Source: Anaerovibrio slackiae
GTDB lineage: Bacteria > Bacillota > Negativicutes > Selenomonadales > Selenomonadaceae
Assembly: GCF_009695585.1 (NCBI RefSeq)
Contig: NZ_VUNR01000025.1
Span: 1-45,542, forward strand
Reading direction: 5' to 3'
DNA: 45,542 nt
Shown here: piece by piece, positions 1-8,883 of the stretch
How the letters are laid out: the number at the start of each line of letters is the position of its first letter
Position numbering within the stretch: position 1 is the stretch's first letter
The notes under the pieces: generated by a model
The model's database searches: none
Seen by the model: only the letters and a program-made list of their open reading frames with translations
Told to the model about the DNA's origin: nothing
Program-made: the position numbers and the translations under genes

Positions 1-890
1 TGCCGTATTCAGCCAGGAAGCGGAGCAGCTTCACCTTGTCCGCAGAAGGGGGCTCTCGTTTGAAGTAGTCCATGTAGGCATCCTGGCAGAGCTGGTAATC
101 CCCGCTGTTCTGACAGAATTCATTGACAGTCATAGGCACTTTTGCATTAGCCATATTATTGCCAATGCTATGGCAATTGCTATTACTGCTGCCGTTGTTT
201 ATATTTTTCTTTTCTGCCTGATCTGTCACTGTAGTAACGTGGGTAGTATTTCTTTTCTTTTCTTCTTCTTCTCTTATAGGGGAGTTTTCAGTTTTGTTTT
301 CACTCAGTGAACACTCAACTGAAAACTCGGCTGAATTTTCAATTTTTGAATATTCATTTTCTGAAAACAAAACAGGTTCAATATGGTGATTTTCCAGGAC
401 TTTTGGCTGGGATTTTGCCTGCGAGTTTTCACTATCTGAACATTCAGTTATTGAACGTTCATTTTTTGAATATTCATTTATTGAATGTTCACTGGCTGAA
501 TGTTCATTATTTGAATGTTCAGTTATTGAATATTCACTGACTGAATGTTCATTAGGTGAAAAGCTGGCAGCTGCATTGCCGGGCAGGGGCAGCAGGCGGT
601 ATTCGGTCTGGCTGCGGTTGCCGTTCTGTGCCGGGCGGTAGTCAATATACCCAAGTTCCTTCAGGAGGCGGCGCATGTTGTACACGGTGTTGGGGCTGCC
701 TACGTTGGCAAAAACCATCAGCTGCTGGATGGTGAATTTCAGCCATTCCTGCCGCCAGCAGGTACGGTTGAAGCTTTTGAACAGCATCAGGTAGAGCATC
801 ACGGCATTGGCCGGCAGAGTATCCTCGCTCATGCGGTCCAGGAAGCCGTTCATCTGGTTGATATAAGAAATTTTCTGCATAGTCTGCATA
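1..890 (-). CDS. DnaD-like phage/plasmid replisome organiser, 3' end outside window
   Basis: The frame stays open from an ATG at 890 (preceded by GGGAG) to the window edge, about 296 codons. The N-terminal ~105 residues look like the winged-helix domain of phage replisome organisers (LDRM, LPANAVMLYLMLF, QQLMVFANVGSPNTVYNMRRLLKELGYIDY). Residues ~111-152 form a degenerate pentapeptide repeat (x-x-E-H/Y-S) encoded by 15-bp DNA repeats. A low-complexity Ser/Asn/Glu linker follows, then the start of a DnaD/DnaB_2-like C-terminal domain (residues MTVNEFCQNSGDYQLCQDAY onward). Such proteins bind the origin and recruit the helicase loader. It lies 50 bp downstream of the DnaC-like gene on the same strand, as in phage replication modules. 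The family call comes from pattern recognition; the C terminus is not visible. Confidence 0.72.
308..566. repeat. 15-bp palindromic iterons inside the replisome organiser gene
   Basis: Ten-base near-palindromes of the form TGAAYRTTCA start at 437, 452, 467, 482, 497, 512, 527 and 542, an exact 15-bp period. A degenerate unit follows at 557. A second cluster begins at 308, 320, 332, 347 and 362. Units at 467 and 527 (TGAATATTCA) and 452 (TGAACGTTCA) are perfect palindromes. Tandem iterons inside a replication-protein gene are typical of lambda-like and Gram-positive phage origins, so an origin role is the natural inference. It is not demonstrated. Confidence 0.7.
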
Positions 891-940
891 GTGATATTAT
901 CTCCCTTCTATGGCACATGGTATATGTCACATGTCACATA

Positions 941-1894
941 TCATGCGATAACTGAAAATACATTCTTTCCCCGCAGGCTGGCGCAGTTGTGCTCCAGCAC
1001 CAGGCAGCGTTCCCGGAGCCGTTCCATGATGCGGCCCGGGTACAGCTTGGCAAGCCCGGCAGGGGACAGGTTGGTGGTGATGATGAGGGCTCTGCCGTTG
1101 GCATGGCGCTGGAAGATAATCTGCTCCAGCTTGCTGCGGACGAAATCCGCATGGTGCCCCTCTGCCCCCAGGTCATCCAGCACCAGTATAGGCACGCTGC
1201 ACAGCTTCTGCATGGTGCGGCAGTATTCGTCCTTGTTGCTCTTTTCCAGCATTACCAGCTTGTCCAGCATGCTCATCACCAGCTCAAACCGTGCCTCGAT
1301 GCCGTGGGCAAAGGCTTCCAGCATGATGCTGCAGGCAAAGGTGGTCTTCAGGGTGCCGCAGGGACCGGTGAGAATCAGCCCGGTGCCCAGGTCGCAGCAT
1401 TTTTCGATATTTTCCAGATAGCTGCATATCCGCATCCGGGGATATTCCAGTGCTTCCGGCAGTCCCTGCCGGATGATGTTCTCCATGGTGGCTGAATGAA
1501 ACAATCTTGGGATGCCTGCCTCGGTGAGCCCCTGCTGGCACAGGAATTTCTTCTTGACCGCTTCCCGGTCACGCCGTGCCTGTTCCGCCATGGCAGCTTG
1601 CAGGTTTTTGGCATTCCGTTCTTCTACGGCATCATGCGGAGTTTTTACACCCAGCAGCTTGTTCAGCTCCCTGGTCTCTGCCTCCTGCTCCCGTTCCTGC
1701 TGGCGGCTGTGGATGTTCCTGCGGAGCCGGAGCAGGGCATCCCGTAGCTCCGGCGCCATTTCCTGCAGCCTGCGTACCTCATCCTGTGACAGTCCGTCAT
1801 AGCTGCTGTCGGCATTGGCTGCATGTTTTGTGCTGTTCTCCGTAAGGCTGTCATCATAGCCCTTTTGGTTGGTAATAGAATTTTCTGTGTTCAT
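941..1894 (-). CDS. DnaC/IstB-like AAA+ helicase loader
   Basis: This 317-residue protein has a charged coiled-coil-prone N-terminal half (residues ~40-125, rich in R, E and Q) and a C-terminal AAA+ ATPase domain. Walker B is ILVLDDLGAE and a sensor-1-like segment is ALIITTNLSP. The Walker A loop reads GPCGTLKTT, so the usual glycine before the lysine is Leu. ATG 1894 follows a GGGGATG ribosome site. DnaC-like proteins load the replicative helicase at an origin, and the neighbouring replisome organiser supports that job here. IstB transposition ATPases belong to the same superfamily, but no IstA transposase is present. Confidence 0.75.
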   Translation of the reverse strand: MNTENSITNQKGYDDSLTENSTKHAANADSSYDGLSQDEVRRLQEMAPELRDALLRLRRNIHSRQQEREQEAETRELNKLLGVKTPHDAVEERNAKNLQAAMAEQARRDREAVKKKFLCQQGLTEAGIPRLFHSATMENIIRQGLPEALEYPRMRICSYLENIEKCCDLGTGLILTGPCGTLKTTFACSIMLEAFAHGIEARFELVMSMLDKLVMLEKSNKDEYCRTMQKLCSVPILVLDDLGAEGHHADFVRSKLEQIIFQRHANGRALIITTNLSPAGLAKLYPGRIMERLRERCLVLEHNCASLRGKNVFSVIA

Positions 1895-1898
1895 GCTT

Positions 1899-2174
1899 TC
1901 ATCCCCTTGTATTGCTTGTATTTTCTGTGTTATTCATGTTGCGGATATTGCTCATATTGCTTTTGGTATCCTGTGCGGTTGTAGCTGCAACCAGGTAATG
2001 CGCCCTGCGGTTAGGGTGGGTGACTATCAGGCGGCGGTCATCAACCAGTATCTTCCGCAGCTGGCAGAACTGCCCGTGGGAAATGCCCATGTGGCGGAGA
2101 ATATGGTGCTCCGCCAGCTCTCCCTGTCCCAGTTCCCTAATAGCGTTCAGTAAATCATCGGGTGTGGCCTTCAT
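1899..2174 (-). CDS. Small helix-turn-helix-like protein of the replication module
   Basis: A 91-residue protein starting at ATG 2174 behind GAGAGGGA; an upstream in-frame TTG at 2201 is less likely. Residues ~5-55 look like a winged helix (LLNAIRELG, HHILRHMGISHGQFCQLRKILVDD). The C-terminal ~25 residues are a degenerate Asn/Ser-rich repeat encoded by near 9-bp repeats. It ends 4 bp before the DnaC-like gene, so the two are probably co-transcribed. The exact family is not recognised. It could be a DNA-binding accessory of the origin or a regulator of the module. Confidence 0.5.
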   Translation of the reverse strand: MKATPDDLLNAIRELGQGELAEHHILRHMGISHGQFCQLRKILVDDRRLIVTHPNRRAHYLVAATTAQDTKSNMSNIRNMNNTENTSNTRG

Positions 2175-2657
2175 AAAATCCCTCTCAATCTTTGTTTTCA
2201 ATGTCTTTTAGTTTTTTACTTTTGCTTTGCCAATCCAGCTCAATCAGGTTGTAAAGGGGCTGAATTGTGCCTGTTTTTACGGAATTGGCGTCAATCAATA
2301 CCCGAAAAACGTTAAAATACTGCCGAAATATGAAATTTTGTTCAATGCCTATTCAAACCTCCTCAATTTTGCGAATATTTTTCATAGCAGCAACAGATTG
2401 CATTTTACAGCGTATTGGCAAAAAAGTAAAGAGCAAAACTAAAAAATATGCCAATTCGATAAAATTTGCGAAAAAAGTTTTCAAGAATAGCTGATAATAT
2501 TTATATAAATTAATATATCAATATAAATATATATATTTATATATAATGGCGTACTATAACCGGCAGGGAAAATGCATATACGTACCCGGCATGAGCTGTG
2601 TTTCGGGTTTTAGGAGATTCTTTAACGATTTAGAGCGAATAGAGCAAATGGTAACTT

Positions 2658-2715
2658 CCGCAAGACATGAGGGCCCCCGAAAAATTTTAATTTTTTGGGG
2701 TTAAATGTCTTGCGG
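2658..2715. repeat. Long imperfect inverted repeat upstream of the XRE gene
   Basis: The outer arms CCGCAAGACAT (2658-2668) and ATGTCTTGCGG (2705-2715) are perfect complements. Inside, CCCCGAAAAATT (2675-2686) pairs with AATTTTTTGGGG (2689-2700) with one mismatch. The right arm runs into an eight-G stretch and then the XRE promoter. It could be an operator, a terminator for minus-strand transcripts, or a replication-associated hairpin. Confidence 0.6.
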
Positions 2716-2740
2716 GGGGGGGCGTTTGTGGTACTATAAT
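2710..2740 (+). promoter_or_regulatory. Probable promoter of the XRE gene
   Basis: A consensus -10 TATAAT sits at 2735-2740. TTGCGG at 2710-2715 is a possible -35 with a long 19-bp spacer. The -35 overlaps the right arm of the inverted repeat, so a factor bound there could compete with RNA polymerase. Confidence 0.45.
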
Positions 2741-2797
2741 GGACAGGAGAGTTACCAACAGGGTTAATTTGATTTAACAGGAGCGTGGGGATAGATC

Positions 2798-3202
2798 ATG
2801 ACTAGGTTCAGGGAGCTGCGCCTGCAGAAAGGATATACCCAGGAAGCCTTTAGAAAGATTTACAACGAAAGGTATAACAGGAACTATACATCGGCGGCTA
2901 TATCCATGATAGAGCATGGGAAAAGGATGCCGGAGCTAGGGGCGCTGATAGATTTTGCAGATTTTTATGATGTGAGCTTGGATTATTTGCTGGGCAGGGA
3001 TATGCCAGGCAATCAGGATCGCCAGATTTACAGGCAGCTGCGGGATATTATGGAGCGGCTGGACAGCATCAGGGTGGATGAAGGCAAGTCGGAGCTGCCC
3101 GTGGTGAAGGAGGATATTGAGATGCTAGGGTGCCTTTTGCAGCAGTCGGCTGTACTGGCAAAGCGTGTGGAGCTGGAGGACAACGCCTGGTACAGGTTTT
3201 AG
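2798..3202 (+). CDS. XRE-family transcriptional regulator
   Basis: A 134-residue protein. Residues ~3-66 form an XRE/Cro-type helix-turn-helix (FRELRLQKGYTQEAF, SAAISMIEHGKRMPELGALIDFADFYDVSLDYLLGRD) with the typical LDYLLGR end. The second helix carries a short insertion (YNERYNRNY). The C-terminal half is helical and leucine-rich, possibly for dimerisation. It lies divergent from the replication module and immediately before the wzz-like gene. It could be a phage-type repressor or the regulator of the polysaccharide locus, and position alone does not decide. Confidence 0.75.
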   Translation: MTRFRELRLQKGYTQEAFRKIYNERYNRNYTSAAISMIEHGKRMPELGALIDFADFYDVSLDYLLGRDMPGNQDRQIYRQLRDIMERLDSIRVDEGKSELPVVKEDIEMLGCLLQQSAVLAKRVELEDNAWYRF

Positions 3203-3316
3203 CTGATGCGGTATGGCTATGGAGCGTGCATTGCAAGGCTGATTTATGCATAATGCGTTATGTGTTGTGGATTCTGTGCTATGTGTTGATTATGTTGTGT
3301 GTGTAAGGGAGAGCTT

Positions 3317-4156
3317 ATGAAACAGGAAGATGTAAGGCAGGAAGATGCTATTGATTTGGGCAGGCTGCTGTCCATTGTTGTTGCCAAGAAAAAGGTTGTG
3401 GTGTGCATTGTTGCAGTGTGTACGGCAATAGCGGCCATAGTAGCCTTTGCTTTGCCTAAGGAATATACGTCTCAGGCGACAGTGCAGGTTGTGGACTGTG
3501 ATATGGGACTGGGGAAAACAGCGGGTATTAATATTTCGACCGATATGGAGCTGGCAAAAAGCAATGAAGTGCTCAAGCCTGTTATAGAGCAGGTATTTAC
3601 TGATTTAAATCCTGAGGACAGGCCTAATGTGGAAAATTTTGTCAAAAAGTATCTTGAGGTTACAAATCCTAAGGGAACTAGAATCATAAAAATAGTAGCA
3701 AGGGGGCGTACACCGCAGGATGCAAAGTATATAGCAGAAAATGTGTCAGCTAATTTTGTAAAGATTAAGGCTAAATCCAATGAGGATAAGAAATCTGTAG
3801 TTGTGGCTGCCTTTGACGAAAGCATAAAAAATGCAGTGAAGGAATCAGATGAGGCAACTGCTGCTATGGGAAAGTACATTGCTGAATATGGAAATAATAC
3901 TGATGCGCTGGAATATCAGAGGCTAATCCGGGAAGTGGAAGCAAAGAAGGCAGCTTACGAAGCTTTGGTGGTGCAGGCGGAACAGGCAAAAATCCAGCAA
4001 TCTGGTAATGTTATCCAATTGGTGGATGCAGCAAATATGCCGGATGAAAATAATCTGTCCGGCCCTAAAAGAAAGCTGATTATAGCTATCGGCTTTGTGA
4101 TTGGCTGCATGATTGCTCTAGGATATGGGTTGCTGCTTTACAAGAAGGATGCATAA
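3317..4156 (+). CDS. Wzz/PCP-type polysaccharide chain-length determinant
   Basis: This 279-residue protein has the polysaccharide co-polymerase layout: a short N-terminal segment (IDLGRLLSIV), a first membrane helix at ~28-48 (VVVCIVAVCTAIAAIVAFAL), a periplasmic region with coiled-coil character, and a second helix near the C terminus (LIIAIGFVIGCMIALGYGLL) preceded by a Pro-containing segment. No Walker motifs or tyrosine cluster follow, so this is the membrane subunit only. ATG 3317 has AAGGGAGA just upstream, and an upstream in-frame ATG at 3299 lacks a ribosome site. These proteins set the length of polymer made by a Wzy-type polymerase. It heads the polysaccharide operon. Confidence 0.85.
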   Translation: MKQEDVRQEDAIDLGRLLSIVVAKKKVVVCIVAVCTAIAAIVAFALPKEYTSQATVQVVDCDMGLGKTAGINISTDMELAKSNEVLKPVIEQVFTDLNPEDRPNVENFVKKYLEVTNPKGTRIIKIVARGRTPQDAKYIAENVSANFVKIKAKSNEDKKSVVVAAFDESIKNAVKESDEATAAMGKYIAEYGNNTDALEYQRLIREVEAKKAAYEALVVQAEQAKIQQSGNVIQLVDAANMPDENNLSGPKRKLIIAIGFVIGCMIALGYGLLLYKKDA

Positions 4157-4177
4157 TGGATTGGATGATTTTGGGAA

Positions 4178-5566
4178 ATGGGTAAGGGTGGTTCAATGCA
4201 TGCAAGTAATTTCAAGACATCTCGTAAGGCTATGATGCTGCTGGGGGATATTGTACTTATCAGCATGGCATATATATTGGCTACAGCCATGTTTTTCAAC
4301 AGGGTGGCGGCCGTGGAAAATGTTTTTCTTTATAATGGCCTGCTGCCGTTACTGCTGGTTATTACAGGACTTCTGCTGAACGTTAATGGCTTGTACAGCA
4401 TCATATACAAGAAATTTGCCGAGGTGTTGCTGGGGCTGCTGGTTACTCATGCGTGTGTGCTGATACTGGTAATGTCCCTGAGCTATTTGGCAAAGGATTA
4501 TACCTATTCCCGCTGGGTGCTTTTGATTGCCTTGATTTTACAGTGCATATTCCTGACGGCATGGCGATTTCTTTCATGGTACATGGGAAGAAGCATCCTG
4601 AACAAGAGAAGCATTCTGCTGGCTGGTTCTGAGGCAGAATGTAACCATGTATATAACAGGCTCAGGAGGCAGCCACAGCTGAACATGCAGCTGAAATATG
4701 TCTGCACGGATGTGTCAAACGGCTCCTGGCGAGAGCCCGCCGACAAGGTGGACATGGTGATGGTCTGTGCAGGCATGTCGCATCAGGAAAAGACAGATAT
4801 TGTGAATTACTGCTATGGCCATGGCAAGGAAATAATGCTTATACCGAAATCTTTTGAGATTTTTTGCAGCGGGGCAAAGCTTGACAAGATAGACGATATT
4901 CCTGTGTTCAGGTTTCAGAGACTGCAGCCTTCCTTGGAGGTACGCATTATGAAGCGTACATTGGACATTCTGGTGGCTCTTATAGGTTTTGTTTGTGCTC
5001 TGCCGTTTATGGCAGTTACGGCTATAGCCATCAAGCTTGGAGATCCCGGGCCGGTTCTGTATAGCCAGGTGAGGACGGGCAGGGATGGCAGGGAATTCAG
5101 GATTTATAAATTCCGTACCATGCGGGTGGATGCGGAGAAGTACAGCGGTCCCATGCTGGCACAGGAACATGACCCGCGCATCACCAGGCTGGGAAGGTTT
5201 CTACGGGCAGTGCGCTTTGATGAGCTGCCTCAGATATGGAATGTGCTGAATGGTGACATGAGTATCGTAGGGCCGAGGCCTGAAAGACCGTTCTTTGTGG
5301 AGCAGTTTGTACAGAAAATGCCTGAGTATGCCTACAGGCACAATGTCAAGCCGGGAATTACTGGCCTTGCACAGGTCTACGGCAAGTACAATACCACCCC
5401 CTTTGACAAGCTGGTGTATGACCTGATGTATATTCAGAATTGCAGCCTGAGGACGGATTTGACCATTATTATTCAGACTGTCATGGTGCTGTTTACCAGG
5501 AGTGCTACTGAGGGAACCGGGATAAATCAAAAGTATATTAATTTTGATAAGTATAATGTGAATTAG
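4178..5566 (+). CDS. Undecaprenyl-phosphate sugar phosphotransferase (WbaP/WcaJ type)
   Basis: A 462-residue membrane protein, or 456 if it begins at ATG 4196, which has the better ribosome site AAGGGTGG. Four N-terminal hydrophobic helices lie within residues ~15-130, then a CoA-binding-like middle domain. The C-terminal catalytic domain (from ~250, MKRTLDILVALIGFV) holds KLGDPGPVLYSQVR, FRIYKFRTM, DELPQIWNVLNGDMSIVGPRPERP and KPGITGLAQV. These are the hallmark motifs of polyisoprenyl-phosphate hexose-1-phosphate transferases. It starts the repeat unit by moving a sugar phosphate onto undecaprenyl phosphate at the inner membrane. The donor sugar cannot be read from sequence. Confidence 0.92.
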   Translation: MGKGGSMHASNFKTSRKAMMLLGDIVLISMAYILATAMFFNRVAAVENVFLYNGLLPLLLVITGLLLNVNGLYSIIYKKFAEVLLGLLVTHACVLILVMSLSYLAKDYTYSRWVLLIALILQCIFLTAWRFLSWYMGRSILNKRSILLAGSEAECNHVYNRLRRQPQLNMQLKYVCTDVSNGSWREPADKVDMVMVCAGMSHQEKTDIVNYCYGHGKEIMLIPKSFEIFCSGAKLDKIDDIPVFRFQRLQPSLEVRIMKRTLDILVALIGFVCALPFMAVTAIAIKLGDPGPVLYSQVRTGRDGREFRIYKFRTMRVDAEKYSGPMLAQEHDPRITRLGRFLRAVRFDELPQIWNVLNGDMSIVGPRPERPFFVEQFVQKMPEYAYRHNVKPGITGLAQVYGKYNTTPFDKLVYDLMYIQNCSLRTDLTIIIQTVMVLFTRSATEGTGINQKYINFDKYNVN

Positions 5567-5596
5567 TTTTAGTTTATGAAATGGGTATGGTAAATA

Positions 5597-6409
5597 GTGA
5601 AATTTTCAGTATTGATGTCAGTGTACAAAAATGAAAATCCAGAATGGTTCAGGGAGTCTGTAAAAAGTATTGTAGAGCAGACTGTAAAACCTGATGAAAT
5701 ATTGATCGTGCAGGATGGAATGTTAAATGATGACTTATATTCTGTATGTGATGAATTAAAACAATGCTATCCTGAGATTCGGTATTTGAAACTTGATAAA
5801 AATTATGGGTTAGGTATGGCACTGCATTATGGTGTAAAAGCTTGTAAAAATGAGTTGATTGCTCGTATGGATACTGATGATATCGCTGTTGAAAATAGAT
5901 TTGAATTGCAATTACAGCAATTTTTAGAGCAGCCAGATTTATCTATTTGCGGTGGGAATATTGTTGAGTTCAATCACAATGTTGATGATATAGTTTCCAT
6001 GCGTACTGTTCCATATAGCATGAAAGCTATTGTGGAATATTGCAAATCTAGAAATCCTTTTAATCACATGACAGTCATGTTCAAGAAAAGTACTGTATTA
6101 GCTGCTGGAAACTATCAGACATTTCATCTTATGGAAGATTATTATCTTTGGTATAGGATGATAAAAAATAATTGTCAAATGTGTAATTTGGACACTGTTT
6201 TAGTAAAAGTCAGGGTTGGCAATGGTATGTATGACAGGCGGGGAGGGTTTAGTTATTTTTTGAATGAAAGAAAATTGTTTACTGTTATGTATAAGGATGG
6301 ATTTATCAGTATCAGTAAGTTTTGTTATGTAACACTTGTAAGAATGGTTATGAGAATATTACCAGATAAGTTCAGAAAAGTTATATATACATTTGCTTTA
6401 CGAAAATAA
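5597..6409 (+). CDS. GT2-family glycosyltransferase
   Basis: A 270-residue GT-A fold enzyme beginning with GTG 5597. The N terminus SVLMSVYKNENPEWFRESV with EILIVQDG, followed by ARMDTDDIA (the DxD-type metal and nucleotide-sugar site near residue ~92), is typical of GT2. It resembles enzymes that add Gal, GalNAc or Rha in capsule loci, but the specificity is unknown. No strong Shine-Dalgarno precedes the GTG, and 30 bp separate it from the initiating transferase. From here the DNA becomes markedly AT-richer. Confidence 0.85.
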   Translation: MKFSVLMSVYKNENPEWFRESVKSIVEQTVKPDEILIVQDGMLNDDLYSVCDELKQCYPEIRYLKLDKNYGLGMALHYGVKACKNELIARMDTDDIAVENRFELQLQQFLEQPDLSICGGNIVEFNHNVDDIVSMRTVPYSMKAIVEYCKSRNPFNHMTVMFKKSTVLAAGNYQTFHLMEDYYLWYRMIKNNCQMCNLDTVLVKVRVGNGMYDRRGGFSYFLNERKLFTVMYKDGFISISKFCYVTLVRMVMRILPDKFRKVIYTFALRK

Positions 6410-6516
6410 GATTTCTTTCATAAAGGTAGAGCATAATGCAAGATTATTTTATGAAAAGTAATATTTTTGTGTGAGCGATATTGGTTTGTACATCCATATT
6501 ATATTTAGGAGAAAAT

Positions 6517-7599
6517 ATGATATTAGAAATGTATTGGTTGTATTATCTAATCTTTTTGTGGAGTATATTATCTTTTTTGGTTATGAAGTATGTTCATATT
6601 TCTAATTGTATCAAATACTATTTAGCTATTAATTATATTCCACTAGCCTTTATTCTTGCTTATAGAGCTCCAAGCGTTGGAGCGGATACATGGGCATATA
6701 TAGAGGCATTTAACTATCTGTCTGTAACACCTATTGACGGTTTTTTTGTAGAGAGTTTTGAATGTGGTTATGTTTTATTAAATAAATTAGTTTATGTTCT
6801 TGGTGGTAATGGTGTTGATGTGATAAAAATTGTGGCAATTTTGAGCGTAAGTCTTTTAGCTGGATTTTTTTATAAATATTCTAAAAGTGTCGTTTTGTCT
6901 ACTGTAATTTTTATCGGATTTGGAATGATGTTTCCAATGATGAATCTGATACGTCAGGTTCTTGCTGCTGTTATAGTACTGTGGGCTATGGGAAAACTCA
7001 GCGAGAATAAAAGAACTTGGTCTGTAATATTGATTTTCTTGGCATCTACTATTCATGTTACCGTTTTTCCTTTCATTGTATTTGTAATTTTACATCCATT
7101 AAATGTGAAGAAAATATTGCTAGCAGTTACTTTAGGTATTATGTTGGTATGTGTTATAGAGGCAAATGGGTTATTTTTTTTGCTGGATTTTTCTCTTCTC
7201 AATGAATCGAAATATATAAGTTATATTGGTAGTGAATTCGATGTTTCGAAAGAGTATGGTGCATTAGTTATATGTGCATTGTTTTGTTTTTGCTTGTTTG
7301 CAAGTGGATGCTACAAATATATTTACAAGTCTTCCAATGAGCAGTTATTAGCTATATCAACACTGGCTATGTATATTTCAGCCATAGTGATTTTGCTAGG
7401 TTACAAAGTGGACATACTGGGACGATTTATATATCCTTATTTTCTGTATCTTTGTATTTTGTTGCCAGCCTTTTGTAATTTGAAGCATGGTATAGGCAAA
7501 GTATGTGTTTATGTAATTGTAGTTGTGGCTGCATTTGTGTATTTTACAAAGTCATTAGGTGTGTTACGTGACGGTTATATTTATAATTTAGGTATTTGA
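6517..7599 (+). CDS. EpsG/Wzy-like polysaccharide polymerase
   Basis: A 360-residue multi-spanning membrane protein with about ten hydrophobic segments. The EpsG-family signature appears near the N terminus as YRAPSVGADTWAYIEAF, with FECGYVLLNKLV later. ATG 6517 follows AGGAG by five bases; an in-frame TTG at 6481 is upstream of that site and is rejected. Wzy/EpsG-type proteins link lipid-bound repeat units in the periplasm or outer leaflet. It is the only polymerase candidate in the locus and would partner the Wzz-like protein. Confidence 0.8.
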   Translation: MILEMYWLYYLIFLWSILSFLVMKYVHISNCIKYYLAINYIPLAFILAYRAPSVGADTWAYIEAFNYLSVTPIDGFFVESFECGYVLLNKLVYVLGGNGVDVIKIVAILSVSLLAGFFYKYSKSVVLSTVIFIGFGMMFPMMNLIRQVLAAVIVLWAMGKLSENKRTWSVILIFLASTIHVTVFPFIVFVILHPLNVKKILLAVTLGIMLVCVIEANGLFFLLDFSLLNESKYISYIGSEFDVSKEYGALVICALFCFCLFASGCYKYIYKSSNEQLLAISTLAMYISAIVILLGYKVDILGRFIYPYFLYLCILLPAFCNLKHGIGKVCVYVIVVVAAFVYFTKSLGVLRDGYIYNLGI

Positions 7600-7712
7600 T
7601 ATGAAATTGTATGTTTTAAATTGAATAAATGTAGGATGCAACGAAAATTATTAATGAGTTACATGGTGTTTTAAATTTTTTGTAACGTTAAAACAATTTT
7701 TGGGGTAATAAT

Positions 7713-8846
7713 ATGAAAAAAATACTATATGTTATATCGTCACTAGAAAATAGTGGTCCAGTAAAGGTTTTATACAATCTCATATTTCATCTTAATAAGC
7801 AAAAATATGAGGTAAGCGTGTTAGCGTTGTCTTATGCTAAAAAGAATGATTTAACATCTGTTTTTAAATCGTTGGGGATAAATGTATATGTTTTAAATCT
7901 TTCGAGATTAATGTTTTTTATAAAAGGGAGAAGGGAGTTAAGCAAGTTTATGTGCTATATCAAGCCTGATATAGTGCATACGCAGTGCTTTAGATCAACC
8001 CTCTTTATGCAATATTTTGCCACAAAAGTTAACCTGTTCACAACGATACATTGCGTATTTTATCAAGATTTTGTATTTTCTTACGGGTATTTTCTAGGAA
8101 GTTTAATGATAAGATTGTATATAAATGCCTTAAAAAAATATGACATATGCATAGCTTGTTCTGAGACAGCGAAAAGATTACTTTTAGAAAAATATAAATT
8201 AAATTTAACATATGTAAGGAATGGTACACAAATTCCTAAAGCAGAACATATAAAAGATGAATTGTTGTTGACAAAAAAACGTAATGCACTGGGGATAACA
8301 GGATATAAGAAAGTATTTATTTGCACAGGTCGTATATGTATTGGAAAAAATCAGGCTCAAATATTAAGATGCTTAAGGAAAATCGATAATATTTGTGTAA
8401 TATTTTTAGGAAATGGACCTGATTTTGAAAAATTACGCAAAAGTGCTCCTAAAAATGCTATTTTTCTTGGGAACGTAAACAATGTTTATGACTATTTATC
8501 AATGGCTGATGGGTTTATATCTGCGTCGTTTTCTGAAGGTATGCCAAATGCAGTATTGGAAGCGTTAATGATGGGATTACCTTGTATTTTATCTAATATA
8601 GAACCGCATTGTGAAATAAAAAAACTTTATCCGGAGGCATGCGATTTATATAAAGTTAATGATGATGATGATTTAGTTGCATGCTTTTGTGAAGTGATAA
8701 AGAGAGAGTTTTCCTGTGATTCATATGAAAATATATCAAGTAAATCTAGAGAATTATTTTCCAGCAGTGTTATGAGCAGAAAGTATCAGAATATTTATGA
8801 TGAGTTTAGTTTGGTAAATAGTCTTAGTGTATTAGAAAAGATATAG
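7713..8846 (+). CDS. GT4-family glycosyltransferase
   Basis: A 377-residue GT-B fold enzyme. The N-terminal domain opens with KKILYVISSLENSGPVKVLYNL, the glycine-rich acceptor-side loop of GT4. The C-terminal domain has FICTGRICIGKNQ, IFLGN and the retaining E-x7-E region SFSEGMPNAVLEALMMGLPCILS. ATG 7713 lies behind a GGGG ribosome site. Acceptor and donor are unknown. It probably adds an internal sugar of the repeat unit on the cytoplasmic face. Confidence 0.88.
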   Translation: MKKILYVISSLENSGPVKVLYNLIFHLNKQKYEVSVLALSYAKKNDLTSVFKSLGINVYVLNLSRLMFFIKGRRELSKFMCYIKPDIVHTQCFRSTLFMQYFATKVNLFTTIHCVFYQDFVFSYGYFLGSLMIRLYINALKKYDICIACSETAKRLLLEKYKLNLTYVRNGTQIPKAEHIKDELLLTKKRNALGITGYKKVFICTGRICIGKNQAQILRCLRKIDNICVIFLGNGPDFEKLRKSAPKNAIFLGNVNNVYDYLSMADGFISASFSEGMPNAVLEALMMGLPCILSNIEPHCEIKKLYPEACDLYKVNDDDDLVACFCEVIKREFSCDSYENISSKSRELFSSSVMSRKYQNIYDEFSLVNSLSVLEKI

Positions 8847-8883
8847 TAAAGTTTATTGAGTAGTTATTATTGAAGAGGTTACT

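Larger units (their letters stand above)
2202..2797. other. Intergenic control region with AT-rich tract between replication module and XRE gene
   Basis: No convincing gene lies here; two short plus-strand open frames at 2227-2494 have no family features. The stretch around 2490-2545 is almost pure A/T (ATATAAATATATATATTTATAT-like) and could unwind easily. It is followed by a long inverted repeat and the promoter of the XRE gene. GGTAAC at 2650 and GTTACC at 2751 form a distant inverted pair. The layout resembles the control region between divergent phage repressor and replication genes. Confidence 0.5.

Noticed and set aside
307-540. Plus-strand open frame with a repeated LNIHFLN/LNVH pattern
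   Set aside because: It is the antisense reading of the iteron-bearing replisome organiser gene and has no other protein feature.
308-566. CRISPR-like array of short repeats
   Set aside because: Units are 15 bp end to end with no unique spacers, lie within a coding frame and show palindromic cores, so iterons fit better.
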